DNA of 64,000 nt from Sphingobacterium micropteri (GTDB lineage: Bacteria > Bacteroidota > Bacteroidia > Sphingobacteriales > Sphingobacteriaceae): NCBI RefSeq assembly GCF_014692515.1, contig NZ_JACOIK010000009.1, positions 209,691 through 273,690 of the forward strand, given 5' to 3'. Of the stretch, positions 58,072-64,000 are shown piece by piece. The stretch's first letter is position 1; the number at the start of each line of letters is the position of its first letter. Below the pieces are notes generated by a model, which saw only the letters and a program-made list of their open reading frames with translations, had not been told where the DNA came from and did not search any database. A program made the position numbers and the translations under genes.

Positions 58072-60534
58072 ATGTATCAAAGCAATCTTAAAAATCACCT
58101 TACCATCATATTATATTTCTTCAGTTTTTCAATTGTTTCAGCCCAAGCATCCCGTACCGAATGGTTCGAGGAAGCGCGCTATGGAATGTTTATTCACTGG
58201 GGGCTATACAGTGCTGCCGAAGGACTATGGAAGGGTGAGCCACTCCGTTATGCCAACAATTACGCGGAGTGGATCCGATATCGGAATCGTATTTCCAAAG
58301 AAGAATATGGCGACCTAGCAAAGCGTTTTGTATGGGACAGAATCGATCCAGAAGAATGGGTCCTACTCGCCAAGAAATCGGGCATGAAATATATTATCAT
58401 CACTTCAAAACACCACGATGGCGTAGCTCTATGGAACACCAACATCGGTGATTATTCCCTACCTAAACTGTCTGGAACGAACCGTGATGTCATCAAAGAG
58501 ATTGCCGACGCCTGTCGCAAACATGATATGAAGCTCGGATTTTATTACTCTCATTGGCTCGATTGGGAACACCCCTATGCATGGGATCATAATCAGGAAT
58601 TAACCGGACATGTAACGGACGAACAGTTTGACCAATACTGGCAAGAAAAAGCTATCCCGCAGATGCGGGAACTTTTGACCAATTATGGCGATATCGCTAT
58701 CATGTGGTTCGATATGTGGATTCCCTACGAGAAGACAATATTTAAACGAGAGCAGCTGGAACAAGCAGTTGCTCTTATCCGCGAACTACAACCTAATTGT
58801 CTGATCAATTCCCGTCTCGGATTACCGACTGACGCCAAATATATTGATTTTGAGACATTAGGAGACAATCAATTTGGCACGAGCTATGTTGATCACCCCT
58901 GGGAGACACCCGGCACGATTGCCCATTCCTGGGGTTACAACGGGCAGGAAAAAGAGTGGAAATCAACCGGTCAACTTTTTGAGTCATTGATCAGCAATGT
59001 AGCCCTCAACGGAGGTTTCTCGTTAAACATTGGTCCCAGAGCCGATGGCGCAATACCTTATGAAAGTATCAGCCGCCTCAACGAGATCGGAAAATGGCTT
59101 GGGCAATATGGCGACGCGGTGTACAATAATACCGGGCTTGATCTGCGGTTTGATCAGCACGACTGGGGTAAGATCACTAAAAGTAGAAAAAGTAATACGG
59201 TTTATCTCCATGTATTCAACTGGCCACTGGACGGCAAGCTTCGTTTATCGGGAATAAACAGTAAGCCTCAAAAAGCAGAATTATTATCCGTCGAAGGAAG
59301 TCAACCGCTATCATTCGAGCAACATGGCCCGTTGATACATATAAAATTGCCACAACAGCAGAGCGACCCTTTTGTATCGGTTGTACGATTAACCTATGAC
59401 AATATCGTAACATCTCCGACTATTGTAGCAGAATCTACTTTCGGCGGATTTGCCCTGACGGGGCAGAACGTCGCAAATAGCGGCAACCTTAAACTTTTGA
59501 AAGCGGATAATACACGTCCGGCTCATGTACAGACAGCTGGCGAAAAAATAACCTGGGAACTGTATCTTCCGGAAGCAGGCACTTACCGTATTGATCTATC
59601 AGCCCACAACCCCACAAACGAAAACATTCCCCTGTCGGTAAGCGTAGGTGACCATACGTTGCGCGGTTCTATTGCACCAAATGGAAAAGTAGTCGCCGAA
59701 CCCAACGAAAACAATTACACCGATGAATTTGTGGACAACCACATCGGCGAAATCATTGTCGGTCAAGCCGGCCAATACAAAGTGGAATTTCAAGTAGACG
59801 GAAACGAAGAATTATGGCTAAACCGGATTTGGATAGAAAAAGTGAAAGGTATCAAACAAGCTAGACTATCTGGACAAGAAAAACCCTTAATTATAGAACA
59901 GATTAACCCTAGCCTCTACCTCTACACTACGTATCAAGAATATGAAGGCACAAAAGTTTCAGCAAATGCGCTATACCTTATCACAAAAAGGGGTGTATTG
60001 CTTTTCGATACCCCATGGGATCCTTCCCAATATCAACCCCTCTTAGATAGCATACAGGAAAAACACGGTCTGCCGGTCATTGGCGTATATGCTACCCATT
60101 GGCACGAAGATCGCGCAGGAGGTTTCGGTTATTATAACAAAGTTGGTATCCCGACTTACGCAACAACGCGTACAAACGAACTATTGCGCGCGAATGGTAA
60201 GTCACTGGCCACACATAGCATCAAAGAAGGTAAGACTTATTCTATCGGCGGAGAATCTTTTGTATTTGATTTCTTCGGTCCGGGACACTCCATGGACAAC
60301 GTAGTGGTCTGGTTTCCCGATTACAAAATACTGGACGGCGGCTGCTTTATCAAAAGTGCCGACGCGAAAAACCTGGGCTTTACGGGTGATGGCAATGTCA
60401 AAGAATGGAAACCTTCTATGGCAAGATTACTGGCCCACTATCCAGCGATCAACTTAGTGATACCTGGCCACGACGATTGGAAAGCTTCCGGACAGCATAT
60501 TGAAAACACCTTTCAGCTTTTGAAAGAGGACTAA
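58072..60534 (+). CDS. Secreted GH29 alpha-L-fucosidase fused to a subclass B1 metallo-beta-lactamase domain
   Basis: This single uninterrupted frame of 820 residues starts at 58072, which gives a proper signal peptide (cleavage near IVSAQA). Residues about 25-350 are a GH29 barrel: EARYGMFIHWGLYSAAEG, ITSKHHDGVALW, and nucleophile Asp214 in IAIMWFDMW. Residues about 355-445 are the usual C-terminal sandwich. Residues about 450-595 are a CBM-like sandwich (ITWELYLPEAGTYRIDLSAHNP). Residues about 604-820 form a complete B1 metallo-beta-lactamase. It has His676, His678 and Asp680 in THWHEDRAGG, His739 in GPGHSMDNVVVWFP, Cys758 and Lys761 in GGCFIKS, and His800 in VIPGHDDW. All six zinc ligands are present and the pattern is closest to the flavobacterial BlaB/IND type. 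The lactamase part has no signal of its own. It is divergent from GH92. Activity against beta-lactams is inferred. Confidence 0.9.
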   Translation: MYQSNLKNHLTIILYFFSFSIVSAQASRTEWFEEARYGMFIHWGLYSAAEGLWKGEPLRYANNYAEWIRYRNRISKEEYGDLAKRFVWDRIDPEEWVLLAKKSGMKYIIITSKHHDGVALWNTNIGDYSLPKLSGTNRDVIKEIADACRKHDMKLGFYYSHWLDWEHPYAWDHNQELTGHVTDEQFDQYWQEKAIPQMRELLTNYGDIAIMWFDMWIPYEKTIFKREQLEQAVALIRELQPNCLINSRLGLPTDAKYIDFETLGDNQFGTSYVDHPWETPGTIAHSWGYNGQEKEWKSTGQLFESLISNVALNGGFSLNIGPRADGAIPYESISRLNEIGKWLGQYGDAVYNNTGLDLRFDQHDWGKITKSRKSNTVYLHVFNWPLDGKLRLSGINSKPQKAELLSVEGSQPLSFEQHGPLIHIKLPQQQSDPFVSVVRLTYDNIVTSPTIVAESTFGGFALTGQNVANSGNLKLLKADNTRPAHVQTAGEKITWELYLPEAGTYRIDLSAHNPTNENIPLSVSVGDHTLRGSIAPNGKVVAEPNENNYTDEFVDNHIGEIIVGQAGQYKVEFQVDGNEELWLNRIWIEKVKGIKQARLSGQEKPLIIEQINPSLYLYTTYQEYEGTKVSANALYLITKRGVLLFDTPWDPSQYQPLLDSIQEKHGLPVIGVYATHWHEDRAGGFGYYNKVGIPTYATTRTNELLRANGKSLATHSIKEGKTYSIGGESFVFDFFGPGHSMDNVVVWFPDYKILDGGCFIKSADAKNLGFTGDGNVKEWKPSMARLLAHYPAINLVIPGHDDWKASGQHIENTFQLLKED

Positions 60535-60606
60535 ATGCAGTATGTATGATAAAATGAACCAATGGTGATATCTCTTAGTCCGAAGTATTCCCATTGAGCT
60601 TCGTCC

Positions 60607-62112
60607 TTACTCTTTTTTCCATTGCACACGGTCTTCCACTACTCCTTTAAACCCGGAAACGCGGTATCCCGTTTCTTCGGTTTGTACTGCCTTTGGTAAA
60701 GCCGTGCTCCGGAGGGAAGCCAATGTACCGCTTATGTCCGATAACACCATCGATAAGCTCGCTTCGCGAACATCACCGAAGTCATAACCAATATCATCTG
60801 TGGCAGGGATATCGGGTATAATGCCATCATAATAATCTCCTTCTCCGTCACCATTACGGATATGGAAACTGCTGAAATAAACCGTGTATTTATCGATATT
60901 GACCCCAAAAAAACCGACGGGTTTACCATAAGTTGTCGTACCTACAATCTTGACGTCCACATAAGGCCTGAATATCTGTATCAACATTTCGGAAGCCGAA
61001 GCTGTGTTACCACTCACGATAAAATATACTTTCTTCAAGGACTGGAAGTTTCCTGTTTTTTGGAAAATCCTGGTATTCCTCGTGGTACTGTAGTCCACAT
61101 CATGATACGTCGCCGGGCGTCCTTGGATCATGACAGGTTTGCCATCTGCGTCATAATAGGGCTGATTTTTGAGGATAGTGGCTTTACCCTGTTGCATGGT
61201 CTGATTAAAATGCTCGGCATACATCGTTTTACCATTCAGCGTGGATGGAGCCATCAGGTTGCCGAGGGTTTCGACCACCTTAACGTATCCACCCGTATTG
61301 TACCGCAGGTCTACGACCAATGTTTCTACAGATTGCGAGGCAAAGGTCTGGAATACATTTTCCAGATCCTGTTCCAGACCCTCAACGTTGGCAAATCTTG
61401 CCAATGCAAGATAACCTAGTTTTTGACTATTGGATTCTATCACCTTATTTTTCAAGACACCATTGCTCGAATAGAGCCCCTTTCTTAGTGAAGCTGTTTT
61501 GGTCATACCATCTGGGCTTATAGCTTCCAAGTTGATTTCGGATTGGCTTATTAAGGTACGTACCATTCCGGTAGTGGTAATCTCTACACCGTTGATACGG
61601 AGAATACGGTCACCACGTTTAAATCCTGCATGATGGGCAACTGAACCGGGATTAACATACAATAAGCGTACATCTCCCGACGCATATTGCCCTACTTCAA
61701 AACCATAATCGTCACCGATGCCTTCCAGTGATACGGCGGCCAGCTGACCCGATGATCCATTACCCGAAACCTCCATATAAGAATATTTCAGACGGTTGCT
61801 TCCAACGGGGTGTTCATAAGGTGTACCGTTATCCCTTCTTGCATATTGCAGGAGGTTGAAGAGGCAATTTCGGTAGGAAGCTAAGCCAGACTCCGTTGTA
61901 TATTTACGTGGGCTGAAAGCATCATATCCAGGCAATGCGGTATTCCACAACCATATTTCATTGGCATACATATAGATCGAATCGAGTGTTAGCTCGGTGC
62001 GATCATTTGTAGGCGGTATGTAACCATAAGGATCGGATATATCATCGTCCTTTTTACAAGCGGCAAACGCCAACAAAAGTACAAATGCATAGTATTTGAC
62101 TCTTTTCTGCAT
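60607..62112 (-). CDS. S41 family (C-terminal processing type) peptidase, lipoprotein
   Basis: This 501-aa protein has a lipobox (FAAC) followed by Lys/Asp residues. A helical N-terminal domain (LTLDSIYMYANEIWLWNTALPGYDAFSPRKY) is followed by a PDZ domain (about 135-210, VNPGSVAHHAGFKRGDRILRINGVEI) and the S41 protease core (VETLVVDLRYNTGGYVKVVETLGNLM). The catalytic Ser lies in VSGNTASASEML and the Lys in TTYGKPVGF. It cleaves periplasmic or surface proteins at their C-termini. It is convergent with the fucosidase-lactamase gene and shows no obvious link to it. Confidence 0.9.
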   Translation of the reverse strand: MQKRVKYYAFVLLLAFAACKKDDDISDPYGYIPPTNDRTELTLDSIYMYANEIWLWNTALPGYDAFSPRKYTTESGLASYRNCLFNLLQYARRDNGTPYEHPVGSNRLKYSYMEVSGNGSSGQLAAVSLEGIGDDYGFEVGQYASGDVRLLYVNPGSVAHHAGFKRGDRILRINGVEITTTGMVRTLISQSEINLEAISPDGMTKTASLRKGLYSSNGVLKNKVIESNSQKLGYLALARFANVEGLEQDLENVFQTFASQSVETLVVDLRYNTGGYVKVVETLGNLMAPSTLNGKTMYAEHFNQTMQQGKATILKNQPYYDADGKPVMIQGRPATYHDVDYSTTRNTRIFQKTGNFQSLKKVYFIVSGNTASASEMLIQIFRPYVDVKIVGTTTYGKPVGFFGVNIDKYTVYFSSFHIRNGDGEGDYYDGIIPDIPATDDIGYDFGDVREASLSMVLSDISGTLASLRSTALPKAVQTEETGYRVSGFKGVVEDRVQWKKE

Positions 62113-62265
62113 TTTTTCAATAAATAAAAAGCCAAAAACGACCCGCTATCCAATTCGTTCAATACGCAACTTTCTAAAAGCGTATCTTATAAATTGGTGT
62201 TAGCAAAATAAAGCAGTGGCAGCATATCCACTTTATTATCTGGTCAATACCATAACTGATTACGA

Positions 62266-62547
62266 TTAATCATATCGACACAGGTACGACGTCTGTGTAG
62301 CAACCTTTACCTGAAAAGTAGAATTTCCTGGCACGTCAAAGCTATTTCCATCTCCGTAAGTTGTCCAAGTATCTTCACCTTGCAGCAACACTTCCATTCG
62401 GCCTTCTATCACGATCATGGTCTCTGCACTTCCCGTGTTGAATGTATATTCTCCTGGCTCCATAACGCCCACGGTTGACTTTCCATTAGTCCGTGTGTAT
62501 CCAAGAGACTTTACACTTCCTTCAAAATACTCATTTACCTGTATCAT
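62266..62547 (-). CDS. ppnP: Pyrimidine/purine nucleoside phosphorylase
   Basis: This 93-aa cupin is of the PpnP (DUF1255, YaiE) family, which cleaves nucleosides with phosphate. The pattern is complete: NEYFEGSVKSLGYTRTNGKSTVGVMEPGEYTF, then ETMIVIEGRMEVLL and FDVPGNSTFQVKV, ending TSYLCRYD. Full length for the family. It lies 34 bases after the heme oxygenase gene on the same strand and is probably co-transcribed. Confidence 0.92.
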   Translation of the reverse strand: MIQVNEYFEGSVKSLGYTRTNGKSTVGVMEPGEYTFNTGSAETMIVIEGRMEVLLQGEDTWTTYGDGNSFDVPGNSTFQVKVATQTSYLCRYD

Positions 62548-62581
62548 ATTTCTTTGTTAAATCCGTTTAAAAAAAATCGTG

Positions 62582-63157
62582 CTAACCCAGCCTAGAACTT
62601 GCGAGAAGATCAGCACCATCAAACACATCTCCAAATCTACAAAATGTTTCGTTTGCTGTATCAATAGCTTTTACCTTATCCAGTTCATTTTCGGGCAGTG
62701 CATTCAGCACGGCCGTAAACGAACCCCATTTCTGTCCGGATTCTGCTCCGTAACCGCTAAAAAAGGAAAAACCTTTTTCTATACCCTTTTTCTGCAACAT
62801 CTGCACGATATATGGCCCGCCCATAATAGAGCCTTCCAGTACATACAACGCGGCCATAGCCTGCACAGCATCGTTGACTTCCGGGGCAATGGCGACAGGC
62901 AATTCATCTGCCGCTCCCCCAAGCGCTTCGATATCCGCCTTGATATAGGATGAATTTCGACGTTCCCGGTAATCCGGCAATACCGTCTCGATATAAGGTG
63001 CTATAGCTTTTTCCACCGCCTTGAAATACGTGTAAAAGCATTTCAATAATTCTACATAGTCTGCATCATTGCTAATGCCCTTGATACGGAGTACTACTTT
63101 TTTCTCCGTTTCTTGATGACCTACTTTTGTGGCCTCTTTGATTTTTGCACTTAACAT
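62582..63157 (-). CDS. Biliverdin-producing heme oxygenase
   Basis: This 191-aa all-helical protein is of the heme oxygenase superfamily. The proximal heme ligand is probably His14 in ATKVGHQETEKKV. The distal helix shows the glycine-rich kink LYVLEGSIMGGPYIVQML, and the C-terminal helix has ANETFCRFGDVF. The enzyme opens heme to biliverdin with release of iron and CO, giving iron or limiting heme stress. It sits between a small conserved gene and ppnP. Confidence is lowered slightly because only the two helix motifs can be checked by eye. Confidence 0.85.
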   Translation of the reverse strand: MLSAKIKEATKVGHQETEKKVVLRIKGISNDADYVELLKCFYTYFKAVEKAIAPYIETVLPDYRERRNSSYIKADIEALGGAADELPVAIAPEVNDAVQAMAALYVLEGSIMGGPYIVQMLQKKGIEKGFSFFSGYGAESGQKWGSFTAVLNALPENELDKVKAIDTANETFCRFGDVFDGADLLASSRLG

Positions 63158-63228
63158 ATTATCTCTCTTTTTAAATTATCTATTCTTAATCAGCTTCGCT
63201 GAACTCACTGCGTTTTGGTCATCTACTC

Positions 63229-63549
63229 TCAGTTCTCCATTATCACATACACCTCATGCATTAACAATGCCTGCTCCATGGCGTCCCTGAAATCCGAAAA
63301 TTCATTTTGCCCCAGTGCAAAACGTATTTCGGGGCTAGGCGTATCAATGATGACTTTCCATTCACCGCCGGGGAATTCTACACAATCTGCCTCAAACAGG
63401 ATTCCATTTAGGAATTTTGAAAAATTTCTTAATCCTGTAATGCCCAACCGCAGGATGAGGTTGTTGTGCCATATATGTATGACTCCACAACACGCCGCCT
63501 GTGTGACGAGTGTTTCTCCTACTTGGCTCAATGTTCTTATATGGCACAT
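63229..63549 (-). CDS. Small conserved Bacteroidota protein, DUF6686-like
   Basis: This 106-aa protein begins MCHIRTLSQ and has a CCGVIHIWHNNLILRL segment, then a hydrophobic helix and a C-terminal helix (EFSDFRDAMEQALLMHEVYV). The Cys/His-rich first part and length recall the DUF6686 family, often found near heme oxygenase genes. I am not certain of the family. The Cys and His residues could bind a metal or heme. It starts the three-gene run with heme oxygenase and ppnP. The promoter upstream leaves almost no leader. Confidence 0.6.
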   Translation of the reverse strand: MCHIRTLSQVGETLVTQAACCGVIHIWHNNLILRLGITGLRNFSKFLNGILFEADCVEFPGGEWKVIIDTPSPEIRFALGQNEFSDFRDAMEQALLMHEVYVIMEN

Positions 63550-63560
63550 GTAACTAATGG

Positions 63561-63589
63561 ATTATATCTGAATTATTGAAGGATGTCAA
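63561..63589 (-). promoter_or_regulatory. Perfect TTGACA-N17-TATAAT promoter-like sequence
   Basis: On the minus strand TTGACA (63589 to 63584) and TATAAT (63566 to 63561) are separated by 17 bases, the exact consensus of the enterobacterial housekeeping promoter. Bacteroidota normally use TAnnTTTG and TTTG elements. Transcription would start about five bases before the DUF6686-like start codon, giving an almost leaderless mRNA. Confidence 0.4.
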
Positions 63590-63652
63590 TGATCATTTTC
63601 TTATAGTCGTTTCAACAATTTCATATCGCTGTCATAATAATGAATGTAAAAC

Positions 63653-63853
63653 CTATTTCTCAATAACAGTAACGCTACCCAAATTTGAAGATATAACACC
63701 TTGGTTAGCGAATACAGTATATGATTGAAGCATATCATAAGGACCAACGACGGCATTTTCGGGTACTTTAACAGTGACACTTGTTAAAGTATAACTCTCT
63801 ATGATCAATGGTTGGTAAAAAAGACTCGCTTCTCCCAGTTTAAACATTCTCAT
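63653..63853 (-). pseudogene. C-terminal remnant of a surface protein, Ig/IPT-like
   Basis: A 66-aa open frame ends normally at 63653. Its sequence SVTVKVPENAVVGPYDMLQ and VISSNLGSVTVIEK looks like the last beta-sandwich of an IPT/TIG-type surface or SusE-like protein. The frame continues upstream of the ATG at 63853 for about 17 more codons, then meets a stop (63907-63905) in sequence that belongs to the insertion sequence on the right. The N-terminal part is missing. It is most likely the tail of a gene cut by the insertion, though a short independent gene cannot be excluded. Confidence 0.45.
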
Positions 63854-63931
63854 AGATGAGAGGGACCTAAGTTCTGGAGTTGCTACCTTTAGTGCGAGAC
63901 AGATTTAATAAGTAATTTTAAATTTGTAGAG

Positions 63932-64000
63932 ATGCATAGAAAGTTTGATGATTCATTTAAGATAATGGCGGTGGATCTGAGCGTTGTTAGAGGTTCGGTG
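63932..64000 (+). CDS. IS3-family transposase OrfA, N-terminal fragment
   Basis: The last 69 bases encode MHRKFDDSFKIMAVDLSVV followed by RGSV. This is the opening of the helix-turn-helix transposase OrfA of IS3-family elements (pattern KFxxSFKxMAVxLS), which in Sphingobacteriaceae continues with a KEVADELG-type helix. The gene runs off the right edge. The left terminal repeat should lie somewhere between about 63855 and 63930 but cannot be defined without the other end. Confidence 0.7.
   Translation, partial: MHRKFDDSFKIMAVDLSVVRGSV

Noticed and set aside
1..64000. rRNA, tRNA and known riboswitch genes
   Set aside because: Gaps between genes were read on both strands and no cloverleaf, rRNA segment or recognisable riboswitch was seen. 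A covariance-model search could still find a small RNA.

Overview
The window looks like a chromosome segment of a Bacteroidota bacterium of the family Sphingobacteriaceae (Sphingobacterium/Pedobacter/Olivibacter-like). The evidence is two SusC/SusD pairs, a linked alternative complex III and heme-copper oxidase operon, promoters of the Bacteroidota TAnnTTTG type, few Shine-Dalgarno sequences, and family-typical proteins (DUF5689, DUF493, S66 carboxypeptidase, HGSNAT-like acyltransferase). I saw no rRNA, tRNA or CRISPR array.

Region 1 (1-10051) is a minus-strand SusCD utilisation operon: a 705-aa secreted protein of no family I recognise, a DUF5689 lipoprotein, SusC, SusD and a truncated endonuclease/exonuclease/phosphatase lipoprotein. 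A ROK-family regulator is divergent from it. Region 2 (10052-16313) holds an 84-bp tandem repeat array, a stand-alone AraC-type DNA-binding protein behind metG, an LD-carboxypeptidase, ATP-type pckA and a small conserved protein. Region 3 (16348-33010) is one tight minus-strand run of about 17 kb. It encodes alternative complex III (actABCDEF), cytochrome oxidase subunits II, I, III, III-like and IV, heme A and heme O synthases, a SCO-like protein without copper ligands, and a DUF420 protein. Together they form a quinol to cytochrome c to oxygen chain. Region 4 (33295-39543) is housekeeping: msrB, a LacI regulator, DUF493, pnp and rpsO, and an HGSNAT-like membrane acyltransferase.

Region 5 (39761-60534) is a glycan-utilisation island. 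A ROK regulator overlaps a SusCD pair. It is followed by a secreted esterase/peptidase-like hydrolase, a GH29 fucosidase and a sialidase-fold protein on the plus strand. On the minus strand lie GH92, GH3, a CBM9-like protein and a GHL10-like protein. Divergent from GH92 is the most striking gene of the window: a secreted GH29 alpha-L-fucosidase fused in frame to a complete subclass B1 metallo-beta-lactamase domain with all zinc ligands. The enzyme set points to fucose- and mannose-containing glycans, but the substrate is inference.

Region 6 (60607-64000) holds an S41 protease, ppnP, a heme oxygenase, a small conserved protein, a surface-protein remnant, and the start of an IS3-type transposase running off the right edge. 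The insertion sequence probably cut the surface-protein gene.
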